From: Henckelia pumila | Lineage: Eukaryota > Streptophyta > Magnoliopsida > Lamiales > Gesneriaceae | Assembly: GCF_033568475.1 (NCBI RefSeq) | Contig: NC_133122.1 | Coordinates: 164,698,130 to 164,762,129 of the forward strand | DNA: 64,000 nucleotides | Reading direction: 5' to 3' | Shown: piece by piece, positions 25,083 through 36,978 of the stretch | Numbering within the stretch: position 1 is the first letter of the stretch | Layout: the number at the start of each line of letters is the position of its first letter | The notes under the pieces: model-generated | The model's input: only the letters and a program-made list of their open reading frames with translations | Told to the model about the DNA's origin: nothing | Database searches by the model: none | Made by a program: the position numbers and the translations under genes

Positions 25083-28000
25083 TGGAACACCTGGTGGCAA
25101 ATTTTCTGCACCATCCCACTCTTCTCAACAGTCGAGCAGGCCACATCAGCAATCAAGAGGACAAGGTGGTCAACAAAATCAGCCACCCGTTTGTGTATTT
25201 GCCTTGATAGAGGACGAGGCACAGGCAGCTCCAGGTACTGTAATTACTGGTAATTGCACTCTATGTGGTTTTACAGCACGAGTACTCTTTGATACGGGAG
25301 CATCACATTCGTTTATCTCTCATGCATTTGTCGCTTCGCATGATCTTTGCACCACTAGTATGAATGGAAATTTATCAGTTGCTACTCCAATGGGAAGAAT
25401 GATCATAACTGATAATGTTGTGTTTAATGCGGTGTTGCTCTATGTTGATAATGTGTTGTACCTGAATCTTATAGTCCTACCTATGCATGATTTCGATTGT
25501 ATTGTGGGTATGGATGTTCTAACTTCTAATAAAGCCACTGTCGATTGTTATAGAGGAATAGTTCGATTTAGACCTTGTTTTGCTCCTAAATGGAATTTCT
25601 ATGGTCGAGGTTCACGAGCTAAGATTCCTTTAGTCTCTTCTATCGAAATGACTCGTCTGTTGGACTCAGGAAATGAAGGTTTTCTTGTTTATGTTGTCGA
25701 TCTGTCTCAAGGTGAGCGGTCAATATCTGACATTCCTGTTGTCTGTGAATTTTCTGATGTATTTCCTGAGGAAATTCCTGGATTTCCACCAGAACGAGAA
25801 GTTGAGTTCAGTATAGAACTTATGCCAGGAACTGAACCTATATCTCGAGCACCATATCGATTAGCTCCTGTTGAGTTAAAAGAATTGAAAGAACAGTTAC
25901 AGGAATTGTTGAGTAAAGGTTATATCCGCCCAAGTTCTTCACCTTGGGGTGCTCCTGTTCTTTTTGTTAAAAAGAAAGATGGCACGATGAGAATGTGTAT
26001 TGATTACAGACAATTGAATAAGTCAACCATCAAGAATAAATATCCACTTCCAAGAATTGATGACTTGTTTGATCAGTTACAAGGTACGGCGGTGTATTCC
26101 AAGATTGATCTTCGCTCTGGATATCACCAAGTACGAGTTAGACAACAAGATGTTCCGAAAATAGCATTTTGCACTAGATATGGACACTTTGAATTTTTAG
26201 TTATGCCTTTTGGTTTGACTAATGCTCCTGCTATTTTCATGGACTTGATGAATCGTGTATTCAGAAAATATCTCGATAAGTTTGTCATTGTTTTCATCAA
26301 CGATATTCTTATTTATTCTAAGTCCGAAGAAGAACACGCCAAGCACTTGAGGTTAATTCTTCGAATTCTTCAAAAGAAACAATTATATGCAAAGTTGTCC
26401 AAGTGTGAATTCTGGCTAGACAGAGTTGTCTTTCTAGGCCATGTTATCTCTGAACATGGTATTTCTGTTGATCCAAGTAAAGTAGAAGCAGTATTGAATT
26501 GGCCAAGACCGACGAATGTGCCAGAGATTCGGAGTTTTATGGGTTTAGCTGGTTATTATCGTAGATTCATTGAAGGATTCTCAAAGATTGCTAAACCTAT
26601 CACTTTGTTGACTCAGAAAAATCAGAAATTCATTTGGTCTGATGAATGTGAGTCAAGTTTTGTTGAGTTGAAGAAGAGATTGACTTCTGCACCAGTACTT
26701 ACAATTCCAAGTGGTTCTGGAGGATTTTTTGTTTGCACAGATGCTTCGTCTCGAGGATTAGGTTGTGTCTTGATGCAACATGGCAGAGTAGTGGCTTATG
26801 GTTCTCGTCAGTTGAAGACACATGAATCTAGATATCCTGTTCATGATTTGGAATTGGCTGCTATTGTCTTTGCTCTAAAAGTCTGGAGACATTATTTATT
26901 TGGAGAACAATTTGTAATTTATTCAGATCATAAGAGTCTCAAATATTTATTTTCTCAATCTGATTTGAATATGAGACAAAGACGTTGGATGGATCTGTTG
27001 AAAGATTATGATTGTGAGATCCAATATCAGCCGGGAAAAGTGAATGTCATTGCTGATGCTTTGAGTCGTAAAGTCGATAATGATGCTCAACTCTCCTCAA
27101 TCTATATTTCTAAGTTGCACGAGGATATCTGCACTTCTGGTTTGAATTTTCAGATCCAAGGGAATGCTATCTGTGTTTCTCAGATTTCTGTTGAACCTGA
27201 GTTAATTCAGATTATTAAAGCTGCCCAAAAGTCAGATGATCAGATTCAGAAATCTTATGATTTAGTGACTCAAGGACATCAATCTGGATTTTCAATTTAT
27301 TCTGATGACTCTCTTCGATTGAATGGAAGATTGGTTGTTCCAGATATTCCTGACTTGCGCACAACCATCCTTAATGAAGCTCACTGCACTCGTTATAGCA
27401 TCCACCCAGGAGGCAAGAAAATGTATCATATTCTCAGATCTCAATTTTGGTGGAAGAACATGAAGAAGGATGTAGCTGAGTTTGTATCTCGTTGTATGGT
27501 CTGTCAGCAAGTCAAGGCAGAACGTATGAGACCAGGAGGATTACTACACAGTCTTGAAGTTCCTCAGTGGAACTGGGAACATGTGGCTATGGATTTTGTC
27601 ACTCATTTGCCACGTACTTCTCGTCACTTCGATGCCATTTGGGTAGTGGTCGATAGATTGTCCAAGTCAGCTCACTTTATTCCGTATGAAAGGACTTACT
27701 CGTACAAGAAAATGGCTCGTTTTTTTATTGAGAATATAGTGAGACTACATGGAGTTCCAGTTGCAATAGTCTCGGATCGTGACCCTAGATTTACTTCAAA
27801 GTTTTGGACTAGCTTCCAAAAAGAAATGGGTACACGACTTGCGATGAGTACTGCATATCATCCTCAGACCGATGGTCAAACTGAGCGTACAATCCAAACT
27901 CTTGAGGATTTGCTTAGAGCTGTAGTTATGGATTTTAAAGAGAGTTGGCAAGAAGCTTTACCATTAGCGGAATTTTCTTACAATAACAGTTTCCAAGTGA

Positions 28001-28632
28001 CTATAGGCATGGCTCCTTTTGAAGCTTTGTATGGTCGCAGATGTAGATCACCGCTCTGTTGGGATGAGTTCGGTGAAAAGCAATTGACTGGACCCGAGAT
28101 TGTTCAGGAAATGCATGACAAAGTTCAGTTGATACGTCAAAGAATGAAAGCTGCCCAAGATCAACAAACAAGCTATGCGAATAAACGTCGTCGACCTTTG
28201 GAATTTCAAGTTGATGATTTTGTATTTCTAAAAATCTCACCGTTTAGAGGCGTTGTTCGTTTTGGTATGAGAGGTAAGTTGTCACCTCGATACATTGGTC
28301 CTTATAGAATTGTTGAACGTATTGGGCCTTGTGCTTATCGGTTGGAGTTGCCACAATCTTTGGATGGCATCCACGATGTGTTTCATGTATCTATGTTGCG
28401 TAAGTATGAGCCTGATCCGTCTCATGTCATTCAGCCTGATGAGGTTGAACTCGATCCAGCATTGTCTTATACTGAGTATCCTATGTCTGTCTTGGATCGC
28501 AAGGAGAAAGTTCTTCGCAACAAAGTTGTATCACTAGTTCGAGTTCAGTGGTCGAGGCATGGGGTAGAGGAATCTACTTGGGAGACAGAGGAGAAGATGA
28601 GAACTTCTTATCCATATTTGTTTGATTCCTAG
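25066..28632 (+). pseudogene. chromovirus Pol: protease, RT, RNase H, integrase, chromodomain
   Basis: Pol is one open frame, readable back to an ATG at 24781 (1283 codons), but the part before about 25066 overlaps gag out of frame. The protease has [10 protein letters not shown] with Asp from the codon at 25291. RT runs from about 25800 and its catalytic box reads FINDILIYS, so AAC at 26299-26301 replaces the first of the two catalytic Asp. RNase H follows with TDAS and the SDHKSL block. The integrase has its zinc pair CMVC and the core residues in [15 protein letters not shown] and TDGQTE. The last about 60 residues ([11 protein letters not shown]...VQWSRHG..ESTWE) are a chromodomain, thought to steer insertion to heterochromatin. 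It needs a +1 shift from gag, and its RT should be inactive. I therefore call it a pseudogene despite the long frame. Confidence 0.85.
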
Positions 28633-28702
28633 TACTGAAGTGGGGTATATTGCGTTTAAGATGTATGTGTGTAAACTGAAATTTCGAGAACGAAATTTGT
28701 TT

Positions 28703-28717
28703 TTAGTGGTGGAGAAA
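28703..28717 (+). other. polypurine tract of chromovirus
   Basis: TTAGTGGTGGAGAAA directly precedes the 3' LTR. Confidence 0.75.
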
Positions 28718-30724
28718 TGTAAGACCCAGAAGTTAATTATCTGGTAATTTGGCATAATTAGAATTATTATTGAGATGCTAAATTAAAATAATTATTTATG
28801 CCAAATAAATTAGTAAGTGTTTTAAAAATATATATTTTTGAATATCGAGATTTAAACGATATAAATACATATTAGAGCTAAAATAATACACGAGAGTTGA
28901 AATATCTGGACTGTGTCAAGTTGCCCAAATAATAATAAAATAAAGGACACACACACCCTTACATATATACATATCCACGCTTCAGACAAAAGCTAAGGAA
29001 AGAAAAAGAAAAGAGAAGTCATCCCCAAATCCTTCCATTCCCGTCACCCTTGGAGCAGCTCCGGTAAACTGCTCATAACTTCTTCGTTCGGAGTCCAAAA
29101 TTCGATTCGTTTGTTGGGTTTTCTTCCTTACATCCGTGGCTTCGATTCAAGCTAATAATCGATGAATTTGATGCCCGTTTGAGCCCGAATCGAGCTACTT
29201 TCAGAAGCTAGACGTGCTGCTATTTTCTGGTGCGTTTCTTCAGTTCATTTCCAGCCTTTTCCGATGAGTTTTCCGGCGAGCTCGAAGGCTGTCCCGGTCC
29301 AACTAGTTTAGCTTCGAGTTGTGATGTTTTAATCCATTCTTCCAGCCTTGAGCGTGAGTTTCCAGCTAGTTTTGTTGAGGTAAAGTGGGCTGCCTGACTT
29401 TGGAATTTTTACCCGCTTCGATTTAATTTGATCTCGTTGATTAAATGACATTGTTTTGATATATTATGGAATATAAATTGTGTTGTAGGCCGAAACTTGG
29501 GATTTTAGATTGAGCTTTGGACCTTCGTTTGAATTGGTATAGGTATGTTACGGTTGGTAACATACAACGGTAAAAAAATATAAATATTTTTTTGCCGATA
29601 TTATGTTGATTACGTGAATTATATGGATTATGTGAATTTAAATGCCTCGTTGTTTATATGTTAAATTATTTGATATATTTTGTGGCATTTAGAATATGGA
29701 ATGATATTCACTACATCACACGTTGAGCCCTATCATTCTTGTTACCCGTTATCATGTTGTATTGTACTCTGGGCACACGTATTGTTATTTCGGAAATCAG
29801 CTGGTGGCTTTTATGCCTAGTATCCCTGAGACCGAAATTATGATTGTCTATTCCTTGACGCATTTTCTGTGTGATATGCACTTGGAATCTTGACATCGTA
29901 TGTTGTTTGTTATTGTGCCTATCTATTGTAACGTTATCAGCTGTATGGAGGCCGAGTCGTGGGTGTTTGATTTCACACAGCACGACATACCTCGCATACT
30001 TGGCAGGGCGGTTTAGTTACATGATGATGTAGCTCCCCTGTGTTATAGCTCGAGCATTGTTCCAGTTGTTATCGTACCGTTTGTTGGCTCCTGTTATCCC
30101 GTTTACTTTGATCCTAGCTCATGCATTGCATACTACCTATTATAATGTGTTTATGCATAGTTTAAATGTTTTGTTGTTGTTGCCTAACTGTTACATACCA
30201 GAATCCTAACCTCAGTTTATTCTGGGAGGCTACTATGGCTGCTGTTTGGCACCATGGTAGACTACCCAAGTGACTTTGTAGCACCAGGCGGAGGGTCCGC
30301 TGGCAGAGCTCGTTGAGGAGGTTGGATCGTGTCTTGTCTTCCAGTTATATTATGTATTATGTCAGAGTCATTTTTATATTCTCCGGGGAGATGCCCCGAT
30401 GTATTTGTGTTGTATTTGAGAGTTCCTGCTATGTTTTAAATTGTTATCGAGCCTTGTCGGCTCATGTATGTGTTAACTGTTTTAATTTGTTTTCGTGCCT
30501 GGCCGGCACTTGGTTGTGTGATGTTTAAGTTTGTTGAGGTCCTAGTTTTAGTTATTTTATATAAACTGCTGTCTGAGTATTTCTGGGATGTCCTACTTAC
30601 GGGGAGGTCATGCCGAAATTTTTATTGGCCCAAAATTTATTTTAAATCTTTTTTTTCGCTGCTTTGTCTATTAATTTCTTAATTGTTTGATAATTAAATA
30701 TAATTAGAGTAACCGGGCCTCACA
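28718..30724 (+). repeat. 3' LTR of chromovirus
   Basis: 2007 bp, starting TGTAAGACCC and ending CCTCACA. It is about 99 percent identical to the 5' LTR by eye. Confidence 0.95.
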
Positions 30725-30729
30725 TGGGT

Positions 30730-31058
30730 TGAGATATATGACCAAAATACTAGAGCTGGTCCTTTTGAGCTGTTTGATGTATCAAATAGCATCTATCTTG
30801 ATTTTGTGACCATCAGCTCGCCTAGTTAACATCCAAATTATTCGAGATGGTCCGAAATATGACTTGTAGTATTTTCAGTTGGTTCAACCGTCTTGAAGAT
30901 ATGCTCGAAACAATCAGCTACACTATATTTTCAACTTGACTAATTTGAGTTCCAGCTTGTCAAAACTTCCGACTTGTGATCTACCAATTATATACTTGAG
31001 TAAATATGTTAGAAACACAATAAAAAGTTTTATTTATCATCAAAATCAATATTGTTTG
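30730..31058. other. unassigned sequence right of the chromovirus
   Basis: This is the continuation of the segment at 21168-21956. Its last part (TTTATCATCAAAATCAATATTG) resembles the end of the Sirevirus-like LTR (TTATCACCAAAACTTATAA at 50386 onward). It may therefore be a second, older relative of that LTR. I found no gene. Confidence 0.35.
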
Positions 31059-31819
31059 TGTTAGGATCGAAAAGGAGTGTAGAGGGGGTTAATACACTTT
31101 TGAAAATTAATGTTACCTCGATCTGATTTGTTAAGACCAGATAGAAGATTTGATTGCTAAAACTTTGTTCTGCTCGAAAGATCAGATAAAATCAGGCGAA
31201 AGAATATTCCTTGCAGAATTGAACTTCAAAAGCTAAGGCAGATAAGAGTAAATGCAGTAAGTAAAAGAGCTAGAGGATTTTTATGGATGGTTCAGAGCTT
31301 AATCTCCTACGTCACCCCTTCTTTTGTTTCCAGAAGGATTCACTAGAAGAGTTTGATTTATATAACGCTTTGTACAAATCCAATCCAATCAACTCTTGAA
31401 AGAAACTCCTAGCAATACTTCTCTTAAAGAAGATCAAACACTCTGCTTGAGTTACAAAATGAAGTCACAAAATTTACTTCGGGAACTTTGATCTGGAAAT
31501 CTATAGATGGCTTTGATCTGGATCGTTCTTGATGTAATGTATATTTTTTTTGGCTCGCTCGATCAATCTCAATATATTATCTAACTCAGAGCTTCGAAAC
31601 TTTGATCTGCTAATCTGAGTTTCTTAGTTAGAATATAGAGTGAAGGCTTTTTGATTTTTCGGATGAATTGGAAAGCAAACTTTGAATTCTTGATTTCTCC
31701 AATTGTTCACTCTGCTGATTTGAATATTTGAATCATCACGTATTTATATCTTCAAAAACTAGCCGGTGAATCGCCAACATCTTATGAGAATGAGCCGCCA
31801 ACATATCTCATAAATTGGC
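31059..31819 (-). repeat. Sirevirus-like 3' LTR, segment 1 of 3
   Basis: The LTR begins TGTTAGGATCG on the plus strand. It is rich in GATCTG, as is the continuing segment 38468-38918. The element lies on the minus strand, so this is the outer end of its 3' LTR. It is interrupted by the gag-less chromovirus. The host bases 31815-31819 (TTGGC) are the target duplication. Confidence 0.7.
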
Positions 31820-33315
31820 AGTAGTGACCCTACAACGAATCATCTACTAACTGACAACTAATAGCATGCATTAAACTTAATAAAGCAAGAATGCTTAAGA
31901 GAGTAAAACGTGCAGAAACATAATCCATAATCTTACATATCAGCTTAGTAAAACATATTCAGGCTTAATATTGTAGTGATACAACCAAATCAAAAAGTTT
32001 AAAGGTAAACATTATACGGCTATATCGAATCCTGTTGTATAAAATATCCCCTATAGGCTCCTGCTCCCTAGTCCTGCCTCGAACTACCGGCTCCATCCAT
32101 CCTGCTACCTGCCCCATGGAATGTGGTGTCCAAGATAACAACAAGGACGTGAGCGCTAACGCCCAGTACATAAACATGAGTAAACACATATATATGATGC
32201 ATGCAACATGATGACTGGTAAAGGGTCATCTGAAAAGTCATGCTCAGTACCGGTGCCACATGAGTGCTGCCACCGCACGGATCAACCTTTGGGTGCAACC
32301 ACACTTGTCTAGTACACCAGAGTATTCAGACATACATGTCCCCGTCGTCGCGGTACTCTCAGTGATAGACTATCGAGTATAGAGATGAGCGGCTCTATAA
32401 TCAGGTATAACAAGATATAGGCTCAACGTGTATGTGCACATGATATATGAATATAGAAAACGATAAAACATACATCATGCCACATAATAATGCCAAATAA
32501 ATGCAACATATAAACATGTATACTCGCTGGCAATCTCAGTCAATGTGTACGTACCTCTAGGCTAGTTCAAGTCTAGTAGAATCCTAGGTTCCAAGCCTAT
32601 ATTCAAAAGTTCACCGTATCACTACACAAGTTCTATGAGCCTTAACTAAGCTAATAAGTACTCCCAAAACTTAAATATATTCCCGGATCATACTTTCGTC
32701 CGTAGTAAGCCCTTTGGAGTCACTAGTCCCGGATGACTATAACCACACCTTGGTTATTCCAAAACCTCTATAATAACCGATAGGGCCCTCAAGTGTATAT
32801 CTCACACTATATAACTGAAGAAGGAAACTTGGGAATTCGTATCAAATTATGACCCCGAAGAGCCCTATTTATAGGAAAATTTCTGGTCAAGTTCGGACCC
32901 TCTGAACTCAGGTTTGGATCGTCCGATCCAGCTCACTGCCTGCATGCAAGACACGTCAAGTTTGGACCATCCGATCGCCACTTAGGGCCATCCAAAGTGT
33001 TCTAAATCCGACACTTGTCAAAATTCATTGCTGAGTAATCCTGCCTACTTGGAATAAGGTAGTTCGGGCCGTCCGATCCTGGTTCGGACCTTCCAAACGT
33101 GCCTTAAATCCAAAGTCAATATGCCCTTCTTCGGAGCCCCCGGCTTGCTAAGTTCGGATCGTACAAAGTCCTCTTCGGACCGTCCGAACTGGCCAAAACT
33201 TTGGAAGACAAATTCTTAATTCTGAAGTCCGATTAAGCCCCAAAATTGGTTAATTACTAACCCTTAATCATGTTTTAACATATTATTATCTCAAAATAGA
33301 ATCTGGGTTACTACA
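31820..33315 (-). repeat. 3' LTR of gag-less chromovirus
   Basis: 1496 bp, ending GGGTTACTACA. It matches 36979-38462. The following bases (TTCTCCCCACCTTTAG) are the polypurine tract read from the other strand. Confidence 0.9.
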
Positions 33316-33449
33316 TTCTCCCCACCTTTAGATATTTCGTCCGCGAAATAAAATCTAAAGACAAATTAAGATAACAATATGAAACATCAAACCATGTTTT
33401 ATTACAACAACTGTAATTACATCTTAACATGGTAATCAAAAGTACAAAG

Positions 33450-36400
33450 CAAACAACTTAGGATATTCGGCTCGCATACGGCTCTTGGTTTCCCAAGTTG
33501 CTTTTTTGGTGCCTCGGCGCTACCACTGTACCATCACAAGTGGTATAGTCTTGTTCCGAAGAACTTTCTCCTTCATGTCTAAGATACGGAGTGGTCGTTC
33601 AATATACGACAGATCTGACTCTAGCTGATCATCAGTAGGCTGGATAATATGAGATTCATCAGTTATGTACTGTCGAAGTAACGACACATGAAAAACATCA
33701 TGTATACTGGAAAGATATGGCGGTAACGCCAAACGATAAGCAACATCTCCAATCTTTTCCAGTATCTGGAAAGGCCCAATGAAACGAGGTGACAACTTTC
33801 ATTTCACACCGAATCTCATCGCCTTCCTAAAAGGTGACACTCGTTAAAACACATATTTACCAGGCTCGAACTGAAGTGGTCTGCGGTGAATATTAGCATA
33901 ACTGGCTTGCCGATCTTGAGCAGCCTTTATCCTTCTCTTGATCAAATCTACCTTATCAACAATATGCTGCACCAACTCGGGACCCTCAACTTGTCATTCC
34001 CCGACCTCATCCCAGAATAGCGGAGTACGACACCGTCGACCATATAATGCCTCAAAAGGTGCCATATCAATACCTCGATGATAACTGTTATTGTAGGCAA
34101 ATTCGATCAAAGGTAACTGATCCTGCCAAGACAAACCAAAATCCATGACAGAAGAACGTAGCATATCCTCCAACGTACGAATCGTCCGTTCTGACTGCCC
34201 GTCAGTCTTCGGATGATATGCAGTACTTAAACTCAGAGTGGTACCCAACACCTATTGAAAACTACCCCAGAAACGTGACGTAAATCACGGGTCTCTATCA
34301 CTGACTATGCTCATTGGAATCTCATGCAATCGCACTATCTCCTGGATATATAAACGTGTCATGCGATCATAAGAATACTCCCGGTTGTAAGAAATGAAAT
34401 GTGCTGATTTCGTCAAACGGTCAACAAAGACCCAGATAGCATCACACTGACGTGAAGTCATAGGCAAATTGGTGACAAAATCCATAGTCACGTGCTCCCA
34501 CTTCCATTCAGGAATCTCAAGATTCTGCAGCAATCCACCTGGTCGTCGGTGTTCAGCCTTGACCTGTTGACAAACAAAACATCGAGAAACAAATTGATAT
34601 ACACTTCGTTTCATCCCCTTCCACCAGAATCTAGTTCGCAAGTCCTTATACATTTTCATACTTCCAGGATGAACTGACAATCGACTCTTGTGAGCTTGAG
34701 AAAGAATATCATTCCTGAGCTCCGCATCATCAGGTACAACCACTTGATTCGATAAGCACAATAAACAATATGCTTGAAAATGGAATCCAGATGTATTAAC
34801 TCCATTGGCTAGACGTGCCAAACGCTGAGTCTTAACATCAGATATCTGAGCATCTCTGATCTGAGAATAAAATGCTGGCTCTGATAGAATAGTATACAAA
34901 CAAATCCCATTTCTCCCTTTCTTGTGCTTGAGTGTAAAACTCAGTGAACAACACTCTTGAATCATATGAGATAATTCACAAGTCTGAAGTGCAGAAAGTC
35001 TCACCTGCCGACTCAAGGCATCAGCAGTAAGATTAGCAGAACCTGGATGATACTTGATCTCGCAGTCATAATCTTTCAGTAAATCCATGCAGCGTCTCTG
35101 TCGCATATTTAACTTCGCTTGAGTGAATAAATACTTCAAACTCTTGTGATCCGTAAATATCTCAAATTTCTCGCCATAAAGATAATGCCTCCAGATCTTG
35201 AGCGCAAATACAATGGCGGCTAACTCGAGATCATGTACTGGATAATTCCCCTCATGCGTCTTCAATTGTCGAGAAACATAGACAATAACATGTCCATGCT
35301 GTGTTAGAACACAACCTAGCCCCTGACCAGAGGCATCAATGTAGACAATATAACCTCCCGATCCAGAAGGTAGAGCTAGCACAGGTGCGGTAGTAAGAAG
35401 TCTACGCAGCTTGTGAAATGACTCCTCACAATCCGAGGACCATATGAAGGTAACATATTTTCCTTGTAAGCTGAGTTAAAGGCCTGGCCAACTGTGCAAA
35501 ATTCTTGATGAACCGACGGTAATATCCAGCTAGACCCAAGAAACTTCGAATCTCAGCAACTGTCGTCGAACGAGACCAGTTCAGCACTGCCTCTATCTTA
35601 CTAGGATCAACAGATATTCCTTCACTAGAAATCACATGACCGAGAAACACTAACCGATCAAGCCAAAATTCACACTTGCTCAATTTTGCATACAATTGCT
35701 TATCTCGTAACGTCTGCAATACAATCCTTAGATGCTATGCATGCTCATCCTTTTCATAAGAATAAACAAGAATATCATCAATGAAGACGATGACAAATCT
35801 ATCCAGATATTCTCGAAATACCTGATTCATCAGATTCATAAAGACTTCCGGTGCATTCGTCAATCCGAATGGCATTACCAGAAATTCATAATGCCCGTAT
35901 CTGGTCCTAAAAGCAGTCGTAGAAATATCTGAGTCTCGTACCCGTATCTGGTGGTATCCCGATCTCAGATCTATCTTAGAGTAGACCGAAGTACACTGTA
36001 ATTGATCGAACATATCATCAATCCATGACAAAGGATACTTATTCTTGATGGTGACACGATTCAACTGCCTGTAATCAATACATAATCGCATGGATCCATA
36101 CTTATTCTTGACAAATAACACAGTTGCTCCCCACGGAGAAACACTCGGACGAATATATCCCTTATCAAGCAGATACTGCAAATGCTATTTCAATTTCCTC
36201 ATCTCTGACAGTGCCAGATGATAAGGTGCTCGGGATATAGGCTTAGTTCCTGGTATTAGATCAATACCAAATTCAACCTCTCGAACCGGAGGAAATCCAG
36301 GAATATCATCAGGGAATACATCAGGAAACTCACTGACAACCGGTAACTGATCAATACACGGACTAATCGTGGAAATATCAACTGCATAAATGAGGTAGCC

Positions 36401-36730
36401 CTCCCCACCTGACTCCAAGACATGACATGCCTTCAAAGCCAAAACAAGTGGCAATGGAGGTCGCGCACCCTCACCATAAAAGTACCATCTATCACCCACA
36501 TCTGGATGAAACTGTACCAAACGCTGATAACAATCCACAGTAGCGTGATACAATGTCCGTATATCTATTCCCAAAATACAGTCAAAATTTGTCATCGCTA
36601 AAATCATCAGATTAGTCGATAACACAAGACCCTCAAATTCTAGAAGGCAACCCATCACTAGATGCTTAGTTACTACTTCATGCTCCACCGGAGTAGATAC
36701 AACCAAATCCAGGTCAAATGATATCCTCAA
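33450..36730 (-). pseudogene. pol of gag-less chromovirus, multiply broken
   Basis: Reading leftward, it starts in the C-terminal part of the protease (about 36700). RT follows with RPSVSPWGA and an intact FIDDIL box (near 35780), then RNase H (DASGQGLG, TDHKSL), and integrase with CFVC, TMDFVTN, SDRDP and TDGQSE. A chromodomain-like end ([11 protein letters not shown]) lies near 33560. In-frame stops occur near 36184 and 35736. The frame shifts near 35465. More stops or shifts fall near 34285, 34252, 33993 and 33520. The family is the same as the chromovirus at 21962 but clearly a different lineage. Confidence 0.88.
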
Positions 36731-36960
36731 AGGTCAAACTTATCTGCTCAAAACAATCATGCATCAAGGAAAATCCCTCCAAAACTAATTCTGACAACAG
36801 AAAATCCAGAATATGTATCTCTGACGTAAATCAGACGATAAATATACTCCCAATACCCAAACCTGGTATTAATTCAAATCAAGGTCATACCCTGTTGCGA
36901 CTGTTGCCCAAATCATTTAGACTAGGCTAAATCCCAAATACTAATCCCAAAATCTATGCA

Positions 36961-36973
36961 TGCTCTGATACCA
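36961..36973 (-). other. primer-binding site of gag-less chromovirus
   Basis: The minus strand reads TGGTATCAGAGCA, complementary to initiator Met tRNA, a few bases from the LTR at 36979. Confidence 0.85.
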
Positions 36974-36978
36974 AAAAA

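Larger units (their letters stand above)
21962..30724 (+). mobile_element. complete chromovirus (Ty3/gypsy, Tekay/Del-like)
   Basis: The 8763-bp element has two 2007-bp LTRs, a primer-binding site, gag, pol with a C-terminal chromodomain, and a polypurine tract. It is flanked by the target duplication TGGGT (21957-21961 and 30725-30729). I counted about 20 differences between the LTRs by eye, near 1 percent, so the insertion is recent. It is nevertheless damaged: gag and pol are out of frame, and the RT active site is substituted. Confidence 0.95.
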
